DNA of 64,000 bases from a candidate division WOR-3 bacterium (GTDB lineage: Bacteria > Hydrothermota > Tepidihabitantia > Tepidihabitantales > Tepidihabitantaceae): assembly GCA_013177935.1 (NCBI GenBank), contig JABLXZ010000002.1, forward strand, positions 448,181 through 512,180, in the 5' to 3' direction. The notes beneath the pieces were generated by a model that saw only the letters and a list, made by a program, of their open reading frames with translations, did no database searches and had not been told where the DNA came from. Positions within the stretch are counted from its first letter, which is position 1, and the number at the start of each line of letters is the position of its first letter. Of the stretch, positions 54,810 to 62,638 are shown in pieces. The position numbers and the translations under genes were made by a program.

Positions 54810-55603
54810 CCTATTTATTAGCGCTGATTCTCGGGCTGGTTTTCGGCAGTTTTTTTAATGTCTGCATCTGGCGCATACCACGCGGTGAATCAATCAATTA
54901 TCCACCTTCGCACTGTCCGCGTTGTGGTAAACGCATCCGGTTTTACGACAACATACCGATTCTCAGTTTTTTGATTCTCCGGGGGCGCTGCCGGGACTGT
55001 GGCCAACCAATTTCGATTCGCTATCCGCTGATTGAACTGTTAACCGGACTTTTTTTCCTTTTTACAGTTATCCGATTTGGATTTCACTGGGCGGTCTTAC
55101 GTCCCCTTATTCTGGTCGGCTTTCTCATCGTTCTCGCGGGCATTGATATTGACCATAAGATTCTGCCCTTTCGGCTGTCGCTCGCCGGTCTGATTCTGGG
55201 GTTAATTACGGCAATTTTCCCGGTATTTCAGTCTGGCATTGCGAAGGCGATCTGGGGTGGGTTAATCGGTGCGATGTTTGTCCTTTTTGGCTGGGCGCTC
55301 TGGCGGTTTGTACTGGCAAAGCCGTTTCAGAGTCTTGGGGTAAAAAGGAGAGAAGGAATGGGCTGGGGTGATTTGCCTTTTGCCGCAATGATTGGTGTGT
55401 TTGTTGGACCAAAAGGTATGGCAGTGGCACTGGCGATAGCGGTGGTGAGCGGTGTAATCGCCGGCATTGTTAGCCGCATCTCAGGCAGAACAAAGGCTGG
55501 TGCAGAAGTGCCGTTTGGGCCATTTTTAGCCCTGGGCGGTTTGGTAGGATTGTACTGGGGTGAGATGCTGTTTAACCTTTACCTGCGGGCGATGGGCATA
55601 TAA
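54806..55603 (+). CDS. pilD: Prepilin peptidase / methylase (PilD)
   Basis: A 265-residue membrane enzyme that cleaves prepilin leaders and N-methylates the new N-terminus. The first helix carries LALILGLVFGSFFNVCIWRIP. The zinc motifs CPRCGK and CRDCGQ follow. The aspartates are in LAGIDIDHKILP and in GMGWGDLPF (GxGD-type A24). Several membrane helices follow. The start is GTG 54806, giving VTYLLAL and a 4-base overlap with pilT. A longer reading from 54683 would lie within pilT and was rejected. It is the last gene of the pilus cluster and processes the five prepilins nearby. Confidence 0.92.
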   Translation: MTYLLALILGLVFGSFFNVCIWRIPRGESINYPPSHCPRCGKRIRFYDNIPILSFLILRGRCRDCGQPISIRYPLIELLTGLFFLFTVIRFGFHWAVLRPLILVGFLIVLAGIDIDHKILPFRLSLAGLILGLITAIFPVFQSGIAKAIWGGLIGAMFVLFGWALWRFVLAKPFQSLGVKRREGMGWGDLPFAAMIGVFVGPKGMAVALAIAVVSGVIAGIVSRISGRTKAGAEVPFGPFLALGGLVGLYWGEMLFNLYLRAMGI

Positions 55604-55624
55604 CAGTTAATAGTGAATTAATAA

Positions 55625-55662
55625 AGCCGGGGAGGTGAACTGCTGCCTCCCCGGCTGTTTTT
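55625..55662 (+). terminator. Terminator of the pilus cluster
   Basis: Perfect 11-bp stem AGCCGGGGAGG / CCTCCCCGGCT (55625-55635, 55646-55656), then GTTTTTAT. The convergent ompA-like gene ends 15 bases beyond. Confidence 0.88.
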
Positions 55663-55676
55663 ATTCTTTAGCCAAG

Positions 55677-57611
55677 CTACTGGCGGATGACAAACTCAAC
55701 ACGGCGGTTGAGCTGTCTGCCTTCGTCGGTGTCGTTGGAGGCGATAGGTCGGGATTCACCATACCCTTTCGCGGTCAGTCGTTTCGGGTCAATACCACCG
55801 TACTGCACCAGGAAGTTCATCACTGAGTAGGCGCGCTTCTCAGAGAGAATCTGGTTTGCCTTATCCGAGCCGATGTTGTCGGTGTGTCCCTGAATTTCCA
55901 CGAGGATGTCCGGGTTATCCTTCATAATCTGGGCGGCTTCCATCAGTGCCGGATACGATTCGGTGCGCAGTGTCGCCTTGCCAAACTCAAAGTAGACACC
56001 CTTCAGGGTCAGGACCATACCCTTGGCGACCAGTTCAAAGGTCCGGGTGGTGGTTTCGCCTTTGTTTATTGCAAAACTGCTGGTTTGAGGCAGATAGCCC
56101 GGAACTTCCACCTTTACCTCATAGGAGCCAACAGGCAGTTCCATCTGATATTCGCCGGTTGTTGCATCGGTCGTAAATGAGGGCCGTTCACCCTGCGTGA
56201 ATGAGATGGTGGCGGTCAATGGTGCACCGGTCTGTTTGTCCACAACCTTGACTTTGAACACACCTTTCATTTCCAGTGAGGAGAGGGCAATGTTCAGTTT
56301 GGTAACACCGCCATCTTCAACTTCGACCGCCCGTTCCTCCGGGAAGTAGCCCTCTTTTTCTACCCGGACTACAACCAGCCCGGCCGGTACATTGTCGGAA
56401 CGGAAAAATCCGGTTGTCGGGTTTGATGTTACCGGTGGAACGGTGGTGGCGACAAATGAGACGGTTGCCTCAAGCGGTTTGCCGTTGTAAGCGTCCGACA
56501 CCCTGCCGGCAACGGTGCCATAAGGCACAAGCGGCTTCAGTTTGAAGGTGTATGTGGCATAGCCCTTATCCGGGATGACAAGGGGAACCGCTTCCGGAAT
56601 GTAGCCTTCTTTTGACGCTTCAACTACGACCACACCCGCGGGTAGCTTCTCCAAAAAGAAGGTGCCATTTTCCGGGTCGGTTTTAAGTGTTGGCAGCCGG
56701 CGTTTGATGAATCGGACCTTTGCCTCAAGTGGCATACCAGAACGGGCGTCCTCAACTTTGCCGACCAGCCTGCCCCAGGGCTTTTCCGGCGGCTTGGGAA
56801 ATGGCGAGACAAAACTGATTCCGAAAATACCTTCGTAATCAGGAACCGCATCGGTTAAACCCAGTTCAATACCGCCGTTCAGGTGCAAAACGCCCATCTT
56901 AATCCGGACACCAGGTGTGATTCGGGCACGCGGTGTGTAATCCTTGCCCAGGAGTGCGGAAAATCCGGCGCTGGCGTCCGCTTCTGATGTTGCCTCAACA
57001 AACAGGTCAATGGCGTTGCTCGCCATTTCAATGCCGATGCCGGCAAAGTTCTCCTTTTCGCCCGTCAGGGTCTGGCCATAGTTAAACATCAGCGTGGGCA
57101 GAGTTTTGTGCAGCTCCCAGAAGCGTAACGAGAGCAGTGCGCGCCAGGAGTTTTTATCGGATGCGAGCCGGTCAAGGAATCCGTCGGTTTCCTTAAAGTT
57201 GTAGGTGCTCTTGGGCATTACCCAGGTACCGAGCGCGGCGACCTTAACCACCGGCAGGTACGGGAATGACAGTTTCGCACCGAGAATCTGGCCCTGCCAG
57301 TCGTAGAAAAGGGCGTTGGGGTTGGTGCGGAAGTCAACAACACCGACCAGAGAACCGAACAGTTCGCAGAACGGGAAGGGCGCATAGTTCATTTCCATCC
57401 CATAGAGCGGTCCCCGGTACAGGGTGACATTTTCTCCAAGGTTGGCGCGGCTGAACATCCAGCGGGTGGCAAAAACCAGGGCGCCATCCTCTTCAACCCG
57501 GGCGTCCTGCACACGGAAAAGACCACGACCACCACCGAGCGCGGGGTCAGCATACAAACCGGTGAGGAAAACTGTTACAATCAGGAGTAGTGACAGGACA
57601 ACCTTTTTCAT
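55677..57611 (-). CDS. OmpA-family outer membrane protein with three carboxypeptidase-regulatory-like domains
   Basis: A 644-residue protein. The signal peptide is residues 1-21 (VVLSLLLIVTVFLTGLYA). Residues about 25-275 form an outer membrane barrel-like part. Three tandem carboxypeptidase-regulatory-like domains follow (WGRLVGKVEDARSGMPLEA; GTVAGRVSDAYNGKPLEA; GVFKVKVVDKQTGAPLTA), at about 280-535. The C-terminal OmpA domain binds peptidoglycan (VYFEFGKATLRTES, ILVEIQGHTDNIGS, AKGYGESRPIAS, NRRVEFVIRQ). The build anchors the outer membrane to the cell wall. ATG 57611 follows GAGGAAG; the leader contains a CGGAGG/CCTCCG inverted repeat (57645-57670). Confidence 0.85.
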   Translation of the reverse strand: MKKVVLSLLLIVTVFLTGLYADPALGGGRGLFRVQDARVEEDGALVFATRWMFSRANLGENVTLYRGPLYGMEMNYAPFPFCELFGSLVGVVDFRTNPNALFYDWQGQILGAKLSFPYLPVVKVAALGTWVMPKSTYNFKETDGFLDRLASDKNSWRALLSLRFWELHKTLPTLMFNYGQTLTGEKENFAGIGIEMASNAIDLFVEATSEADASAGFSALLGKDYTPRARITPGVRIKMGVLHLNGGIELGLTDAVPDYEGIFGISFVSPFPKPPEKPWGRLVGKVEDARSGMPLEAKVRFIKRRLPTLKTDPENGTFFLEKLPAGVVVVEASKEGYIPEAVPLVIPDKGYATYTFKLKPLVPYGTVAGRVSDAYNGKPLEATVSFVATTVPPVTSNPTTGFFRSDNVPAGLVVVRVEKEGYFPEERAVEVEDGGVTKLNIALSSLEMKGVFKVKVVDKQTGAPLTATISFTQGERPSFTTDATTGEYQMELPVGSYEVKVEVPGYLPQTSSFAINKGETTTRTFELVAKGMVLTLKGVYFEFGKATLRTESYPALMEAAQIMKDNPDILVEIQGHTDNIGSDKANQILSEKRAYSVMNFLVQYGGIDPKRLTAKGYGESRPIASNDTDEGRQLNRRVEFVIRQ

Positions 57612-57692
57612 ATACTTCCTCCTCTATTTAGTGCTTATATTTTGCGGAGGAGTTCCTTTTTACCCCTCCGTTCCGTAAGTGTCATATACAAA

Positions 57693-57720
57693 ATAATATA
57701 CAATAATAATGCACTGTCAA
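57693..57720 (-). promoter_or_regulatory. Promoter of the OmpA-family gene
   Basis: Minus strand TTGACA (57715-57720), 16-bp spacer, TATTAT (57693-57698). The leader is about 75 bases and contains the 57645-57670 inverted repeat. Confidence 0.75.
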
Positions 57721-57733
57721 TTATTTCGTTTTC

Positions 57734-57761
57734 TTGACAATTAGATGGAATCTCCTATGGT
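57734..57761 (+). promoter_or_regulatory. Promoter of the TVP38 gene (near-leaderless)
   Basis: TTGACA (57734-57739), 16-bp spacer, TATGGT (57756-57761). The start near 57768 leaves about 5 bases before ATG 57773. Confidence 0.65.
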
Positions 57762-57772
57762 TAAGTGGACTT

Positions 57773-58492
57773 ATGAAAGAAACGCAAAAGAAAAACCGGC
57801 TGGTTTCTACGGTGCTAATTGGACTCTTGCTTATCGGGCTTATCACAGTTTTTTTATTTTTTGGACGCTATTTTGCAAGATACTTTCGCAGTCCCGAGGA
57901 GCTGCGGCTGTTAGTAAAAAACTGGGGGGTGTGGGCGCCCTTAGGCATTGTGATTCTACAACTGATTCAGATTGTGTTTGCGCCCCTGCCCGGGAATTTA
58001 ATGGCGTTTGTCGGCGGGTATGCTTTAGGGTTCTGGCCCACAATTGTCTGGCTGATTGTTGGGGTGCTGGCGGGTTCTGCTGTTGCCTTTTCTATTGCGC
58101 GATTTTCCGGTCGACATCTGTTGAAGATGTTTGTCCGCTCGGATGCTCTCGCAAGATTTGACTCCCTGATTGTGCGCCGGGGTGTTTTCTACATATTTTT
58201 ATTGCTTTTAGTGCCCAATCCGCTTGGCGACTGGGTTTACTATCTGGCGGGTTTGACCAGAATTCCGCTGCTCTTTTTTCTTTTACTGGTTTTTATCGCC
58301 CGGCTTCCGAGTAACATCCTTGAGTGCTGGGTTGGTGCCCGTGCGGTTGGGTTCGGATTTCGAGAGTGGGCGATTTTAATACTCATCGCCCTGATATTTA
58401 CCGCACTCTACCTTACAAACCAGAAACGGATTGAGAAACTTCTCCAGAGGCTGGCGGAAAAAGGTCACAATAAAAACGGGTCGGGAAGTTGA
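57773..58492 (+). CDS. TVP38/TMEM64-family (DedA-like) membrane protein
   Basis: A 239-residue membrane protein of the SNARE-associated/VTT family. Helices are seen at about 12-32 (STVLIGLLLIGLITVFLFF) and 55-75 (GIVILQLIQIVFAPLPG). The core motif is FAPLPGNLMAFVGGYALGF, with GVLAGSAVAFSIARFSGR, LVPNPLGDWVYYLAGLTR and ARLPSNILECWVGARA. VTT proteins are linked to lipid scrambling or membrane homeostasis. A TTG at 57734 would extend the frame but is the -35 box of the promoter, so ATG 57773 is used. Charged Lys/Asn-rich C-terminus. Confidence 0.82.
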   Translation: MKETQKKNRLVSTVLIGLLLIGLITVFLFFGRYFARYFRSPEELRLLVKNWGVWAPLGIVILQLIQIVFAPLPGNLMAFVGGYALGFWPTIVWLIVGVLAGSAVAFSIARFSGRHLLKMFVRSDALARFDSLIVRRGVFYIFLLLLVPNPLGDWVYYLAGLTRIPLLFFLLLVFIARLPSNILECWVGARAVGFGFREWAILILIALIFTALYLTNQKRIEKLLQRLAEKGHNKNGSGS

Positions 58493-58930
58493 TTTTTCTG
58501 CCTGATGAACCGATTTCCCTTCTATTGCTTTTACCCTGATTAACAGGCACTACCGCTGACACCGCTGAACTATAAAGGCTAATATGTTAGCGTGCCAGGA
58601 GTAAGTGGTTGTGCTAATGATAAGCCAGGGCTTCTGCATATAACTATCTGAGTTTACATCGGATAGGGTAGTGGATAGCGTTCAGCAGGTGAATCTTCAA
58701 GTAAATTGAGGAACGACTCCGGGAACCGCTCCCGGAGCGGTTTACCAAACGCCTACCGGTGGGGTAACAGGGGATATGGTGTAATGACAACAAGTTACTG
58801 ATTTAGAGGCGGTTAACATTACAGAAGATGTCGGAATAGGGCCTACATAACTGTTAACGATAACGGTGTGCCCTAAACAATTTAACATATCTCTTATTAT
58901 ATGGTTAGACCGCAGAACACAACATTTCGC
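58493..58930 (+). other. Intergenic region with competing hairpins
   Basis: About 440 bases with no convincing open frame, tRNA or promoter. Its clearest structure is two overlapping, mutually exclusive stems. One is CTCCGGG / CCCGGAG (58717-58723, 58731-58737). The other is AACCGCTC / GAGCGGTT (58724-58731, 58735-58742). There is no T-run after them. Confidence 0.5.
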
Positions 58931-58958
58931 TTGACAGGAGAGAGAGAGAGTTTATTAT
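58931..58958 (+). promoter_or_regulatory. Promoter of the 59006 gene
   Basis: TTGACA (58931-58936), 16-bp spacer, TATTAT (58953-58958), which overlaps a TATAAT at 58956-58961. The spacer is a GA repeat (GAGAGAGAGAG). Confidence 0.7.
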
Positions 58959-58968
58959 AATTTGCCCG

Positions 58969-58990
58969 CTGCCGGAAAAGATACCGGCAG
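58969..58990 (+). promoter_or_regulatory. Leader hairpin of the 59006 gene
   Basis: Inverted repeat CTGCCGG-AAAAGATA-CCGGCAG (7-bp stem), starting at about the predicted transcript start and ending 2 bases before GAAAGGAG. Confidence 0.55.
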
Positions 58991-59005
58991 TGAAAGGAGT
59001 ATGAG

Positions 59006-59482
59006 ATGGCAGGTTTCAAGAGCCTTGTGATTGCGATTCTGGCAATCACAATAATGGGTGTGGGCAGCGCATTTGCAGATGATAACCAAGACCCAAACGG
59101 GCTGTGGCTCTATACAACATATCTCGGGCTTAATCCTGCAAACCGGTGCTCAGTTGTGGCATACATAAGAGATATTACGACAAGTGAACCGGCACAGCGC
59201 TACACAGTTGGCAACACTGGTCCAGGAGGCTTGACCGATTATCCGCCCTATTACAATCTGTGTATATTTAGACAGTCGGGTGGCTATTACATTCCCTGTG
59301 ACTCAAGATACCGATGGCGTTTTTACGCTAAGCGTCAGGACCAACTTACACAGCAATGGTACTATAGTGACTGGAGTAAAGAGATGGAGTATTCACCACA
59401 ACATCCGTTCGACTCCGACGTCTTAAACATCCACCGGACATCACCACCGGACCCGATTCCGCCCTATTACACGCAAGAGTAA
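59006..59482 (+). CDS. Small secreted protein, unknown
   Basis: A 158-residue protein with a clear signal peptide (residues 1-24, LVIAILAITIMGVGSAFA). The mature part is rich in Tyr, Pro and Asp. It has three cysteines (RCSVVAYI, NLCIFRQ, IPCDSRYRW) and ends with PPDPIPPYYTQE. No family is recognised. A well-formed promoter, leader hairpin and AAAGGAG site suggest good expression. The T9SS-type propeller gene starts 9 bases after its stop, so the two may be co-expressed and act together outside the cell. Confidence 0.62.
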   Translation: MAGFKSLVIAILAITIMGVGSAFADDNQDPNGLWLYTTYLGLNPANRCSVVAYIRDITTSEPAQRYTVGNTGPGGLTDYPPYYNLCIFRQSGGYYIPCDSRYRWRFYAKRQDQLTQQWYYSDWSKEMEYSPQHPFDSDVLNIHRTSPPDPIPPYYTQE

Positions 59483-59491
59483 AGAGAAGAT

Positions 59492-61078
59492 ATGAGGAAC
59501 GGGGAGCAGAGGACATTAACGGTTTTTGGTTTTCTGCTCCCCTTTTTCTTGGCAAATCTTGTTTATGCCCAGGTGTGGATTAGGACCTATGATGGTCCGG
59601 CACGAGGGATGGACAATTCGTATGCCCTCTGTCTTGACCCGCAGGGAAATGTCCTGGTTACCGGCTATGTCACTATTTCCCACAATGGTGACACCATCCC
59701 CAATTACTGTACAATTAAGTACGACCCCGATGGTGCTCTGCAATGGGTAAGGTTTTTTGATTCCGGCTTTGGTCTGGCGATTACCACCGATTCCTGCGGT
59801 AATGTGTATGTAACCGGTGATAGGGTAACAATAAAATACTACCCAAATGGCAATTGTGCCTGGGTCAGAACCTATGGAGAATATTTCTGGGGTAGCGACC
59901 TAATTGTTGACCCGCAGGGAAATGTCTATGTAACTGGTTATGTGGATGTTGCCGTGCCGATTTGGCAGTATCCGGTTACGATAAAATACAACCCCCGGGG
60001 CGACCAGGAATGGGTTAGAGTTGATTCCAGTAGCACCGGCTGGACCGCCAGCATCGCCCTTGACACCGCGGGCAATGTTTATGTTGCCGGTTATAATTGG
60101 CTGTACCTTCCAGATTCATCAGTAGTATATCGATTTCTGATGATGAAATATGCGCCGGATGGCAGTCTGCTCTGGCGGGTATGTGAAGATTCAATTAACG
60201 GTGCGATTAACAAACTTAAACTTTCATTACAGGGTGATGGGTTGTATGTAACCGGTAACCTTATTGATAATATTGGGCCATATGTGGCGGTAACGGCTAA
60301 ATACAATCTTAACGGTGAACGGCAATGGGTCAGGTTTTTTGATGGTCCGGGCTATGATGACGGGCAGAACCTTACAGTTGACCGGGATGATAACTGCTAT
60401 GTAGCGGTGGGAACCGCGGAGAGGCCCGGGATGGTTACCTATTTTGACATCGTCTTAATAAAATATGCTCCAGATGGGACGGTAGTATATGAGAAAAGGT
60501 ATACTGGCTATGGTTGGGATGAGTATCCCTTTGCCATTAGCCTTGATTCCAGTAACTGTTGCTATGTAGGTGGGTACAGCGGTTCTCCCAGAAGCAATAC
60601 CGATTGGGGAACGGATTACACCCTGCTTAAATACGACCCGTTTGGCAACCTCATCTGGGAGGCGCGTTACTGTGGAGACGATTCACTTGATGCGTGGCTT
60701 TATGACCTGAAAATTGACAATCAGGGTTACATCTACACAACCGGGTTTGTTGGCACTGGTACCGTTGACAGTTTTGACTACGACTGGTGTGTGATGAAAT
60801 ATCCCCCAACCGGACCGGGCATTGCTGAATCAAGCGAGAAAAAGCCCGGTTCTTTGGGTGTTATCCTCTATCCCAATCCTGCTCAAACCTCATTTACGGT
60901 CAAAAGTTCCTTTTCATTTGACCGGATTTTTTTGTACGATGTTGCCGGGAAGTTGGTAAAGACCTATAATACAGGTGGTAATGTAAAAACCGTTATTCTG
61001 CAACTTGATGGAATAAGGTCAGGAGTGTATTTCGCCCAGGTGGGTGACCAAACCGAGAAATTAATCGTTAACAGATAG
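59492..61078 (+). CDS. Secreted SBBP-repeat beta-propeller protein with T9SS-type tail
   Basis: A 528-residue protein. The signal peptide is at about residues 8-26 (VFGFLLPFFLANLVYA). Residues about 28-440 hold seven or eight SBBP-type repeats (LDPQGNVLVTGYV, YCTIKYDPDGALQWVRFF, VDPQGNVYVTGYVD, LDTAGNVYVAGYN, IDNQGYIYTTGFV). The C-terminal about 75 residues are a Por-secretion tail (LYPNPAQTSFTVKS, FLYDVAGKLVKTYN, RSGVYFAQVGDQ, EKLIVNR). It has the same repeat type as the first propeller of the 11547 protein but only one propeller. It is 9 bases from the small secreted protein gene. It is probably an extracellular or surface protein. Confidence 0.78.
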   Translation: MRNGEQRTLTVFGFLLPFFLANLVYAQVWIRTYDGPARGMDNSYALCLDPQGNVLVTGYVTISHNGDTIPNYCTIKYDPDGALQWVRFFDSGFGLAITTDSCGNVYVTGDRVTIKYYPNGNCAWVRTYGEYFWGSDLIVDPQGNVYVTGYVDVAVPIWQYPVTIKYNPRGDQEWVRVDSSSTGWTASIALDTAGNVYVAGYNWLYLPDSSVVYRFLMMKYAPDGSLLWRVCEDSINGAINKLKLSLQGDGLYVTGNLIDNIGPYVAVTAKYNLNGERQWVRFFDGPGYDDGQNLTVDRDDNCYVAVGTAERPGMVTYFDIVLIKYAPDGTVVYEKRYTGYGWDEYPFAISLDSSNCCYVGGYSGSPRSNTDWGTDYTLLKYDPFGNLIWEARYCGDDSLDAWLYDLKIDNQGYIYTTGFVGTGTVDSFDYDWCVMKYPPTGPGIAESSEKKPGSLGVILYPNPAQTSFTVKSSFSFDRIFLYDVAGKLVKTYNTGGNVKTVILQLDGIRSGVYFAQVGDQTEKLIVNR

Positions 61079-61111
61079 TACCCCAAGTTAATCAGGAAGA
61101 TACAAAAGAAG

Positions 61112-61126
61112 ACCGCGCGCGGTTTT
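61112..61126 (+). terminator. Possible weak terminator
   Basis: Short palindrome ACCGCGCGCGGT followed by TTTTATC, 33 bases after the propeller gene. The stem is only about 4-5 bp. Confidence 0.3.
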
Positions 61127-61132
61127 ATCCTG

Positions 61133-61160
61133 TTGACAGTTGAAGATAACCATTTATTCT
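61133..61160 (+). promoter_or_regulatory. Promoter of accC (near-leaderless)
   Basis: TTGACA (61133-61138), 16-bp spacer, TATTCT (61155-61160). The leader is about 4 bases before ATG 61171. Confidence 0.65.
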
Positions 61161-61170
61161 ACATAGGACA

Positions 61171-62508
61171 ATGTTGAAGAAGGTCTTGGTTGCCAATCGG
61201 GGCGAGATTGCCCTGCGGATTATGCGGGCTTGTGCCGACTTCGGGATAAAGAGTGTTGTTGTTTATTCTGAGGCAGACCGGGAGGCGTTGCCGGTTATGG
61301 TTGCTGAGGAGAAGATGTGCATCGGTCCGGCAGCGGCAAGCAGTTCTTATCTTAACTTTTCCCGCGTGTTATCGGTTGCCCTGGTGAAAGGTTGCGATGC
61401 GGTCCATCCCGGTTATGGGTTTCTTTCGGAAAACGCCGATTTTGCCGAGGCGGTGGTCGCTTCGGGTTTGATTTTTATCGGGCCGCAACCGGAGACGATT
61501 CGACTCTTAGGTGATAAGGTGATGGCACGGCAGCGCATGAAGGAGGCAGGGGTGCCGGTTGTGCCCGGTTCAGATGGGGCTCTGGATAACTTCCGTTCTG
61601 CGGTTAAACTGGCAAAGGAGATTGGGTTTCCGGTTCTGCTCAAGGCGGCAGCGGGTGGTGGTGGTAAAGGTATGCGGGTTATCAACGATGAAGGCGAGAT
61701 GGAGATGGGCTGGAATCTGTGTCAGGCTGAGGCGCGCAGCTCTTTTGGCGATGACCGTCTGTATCTGGAAAAGTACATCACCAATGCCCGACACATTGAA
61801 GTCCAGATTCTTGCCGATGGCAGGGGCAATTGTATCAGTCTGGGCGAAAGGGACTGTTCTGCCCAGCGCCGGCACCAGAAGTTGTTAGAGGAGAGTCCGG
61901 CACCAGGGATTACGCCCGAGTTGAGAAAGAAACTGGGTGATTGGGCAAAAAGGGCAGCACAGGCGGCGGGTTATGTGAGCGCGGGAACGGTTGAGTTCAT
62001 CTGCGATGAGGCGGGGAACTGTTACTTTATGGAGATGAACGCCCGGCTGCAGGTTGAGCACCCGGTAACAGAGATGGTTACCGGCGTTGACATTGTCGTA
62101 GAGCAGTTGAAGGTTGCGGGTGGTGAAGCACTGGAAGTGAAGGAGCAGCAAGATTGGCCCAGGGGGCACGCGATTGAGTGCCGGATTTATGCCGAAGACC
62201 CGGATGACGATTTTAGACCTTCGCCCGGATTGATCACCGACCTTGTTTTACCGGGCGGTCCTGGTGTTAGGGTTGACAGTTATCTGTATCCGGGTTATCA
62301 GGTGCCGCCGTTTTATGACCCGCTCGTCGCCAAAATCATTGTCTGGGGTCGGGACCGGGATGAAGCGGTGCGACGGATGGAGCGGGCGCTGGCGGAGACA
62401 ACAATTGGTGGGATTGCGACGACAATTGAATTTCATCGCCGGCTTTTGTCAAGCCCACAGTTTCGCAAGGGTAATTTGACAACAACATTGCTGGACGATG
62501 TTTGGTAG
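61171..62508 (+). CDS. accC: Biotin carboxylase (AccC / pyruvate carboxylase subunit A type)
   Basis: A 445-residue ATP-grasp enzyme that carboxylates biotin on a carrier protein. The N-terminal domain has KKVLVANRGEIALRIMRAC, HPGYGFLSENADFAE and GDKVMARQRMKEAGVPVVPG. The glycine-rich loop is KAAAGGGGKGMR. Catalytic residues are in ERDCSAQRRHQK, and later EMNARLQVEHPVTEMV (the Arg/Glu pair). The C-terminal domain has GHAIECRIYAEDP. The length is that of stand-alone AccC. Neither a biotin carrier protein nor a carboxyltransferase gene is adjacent, so the acceptor (acetyl-CoA or pyruvate) is open. It has its own near-leaderless promoter. Confidence 0.93.
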   Translation: MLKKVLVANRGEIALRIMRACADFGIKSVVVYSEADREALPVMVAEEKMCIGPAAASSSYLNFSRVLSVALVKGCDAVHPGYGFLSENADFAEAVVASGLIFIGPQPETIRLLGDKVMARQRMKEAGVPVVPGSDGALDNFRSAVKLAKEIGFPVLLKAAAGGGGKGMRVINDEGEMEMGWNLCQAEARSSFGDDRLYLEKYITNARHIEVQILADGRGNCISLGERDCSAQRRHQKLLEESPAPGITPELRKKLGDWAKRAAQAAGYVSAGTVEFICDEAGNCYFMEMNARLQVEHPVTEMVTGVDIVVEQLKVAGGEALEVKEQQDWPRGHAIECRIYAEDPDDDFRPSPGLITDLVLPGGPGVRVDSYLYPGYQVPPFYDPLVAKIIVWGRDRDEAVRRMERALAETTIGGIATTIEFHRRLLSSPQFRKGNLTTTLLDDVW

Positions 62509-62533
62509 GTGAGTTGTTCCGTACCACCGCAGG

Positions 62534-62551
62534 CTAATATAATAATATTAG
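62534..62551. repeat. AT-rich inverted repeat
   Basis: CTAATAT-AATA-ATATTAG, 7-bp perfect arms, between accC and the valS promoter. It could be a weak terminator or a binding site. Confidence 0.4.
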
Positions 62552-62602
62552 TAAGGTTAATTACAGCGCTATGTAAGAACTGTCAGTTTGCGAAGATGGT
62601 TC

Positions 62603-62630
62603 TTGACCATAATTTGGGGTTTTCTATAAT
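62603..62630 (+). promoter_or_regulatory. Promoter of valS (near-leaderless)
   Basis: TTGACC (62603-62608), 16-bp spacer, TATAAT (62625-62630). The start near 62637 leaves about 2 bases before ATG 62639. Confidence 0.75.
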
Positions 62631-62638
62631 AAAGGACA

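Noticed and set aside
57734-57772. TTG start extending the TVP38 protein by 13 residues
   Set aside because: The TTG is the first three bases of a TTGACA -35 box; ATG 57773 starts a proper basic-plus-helix N-terminus just after the predicted transcript start.
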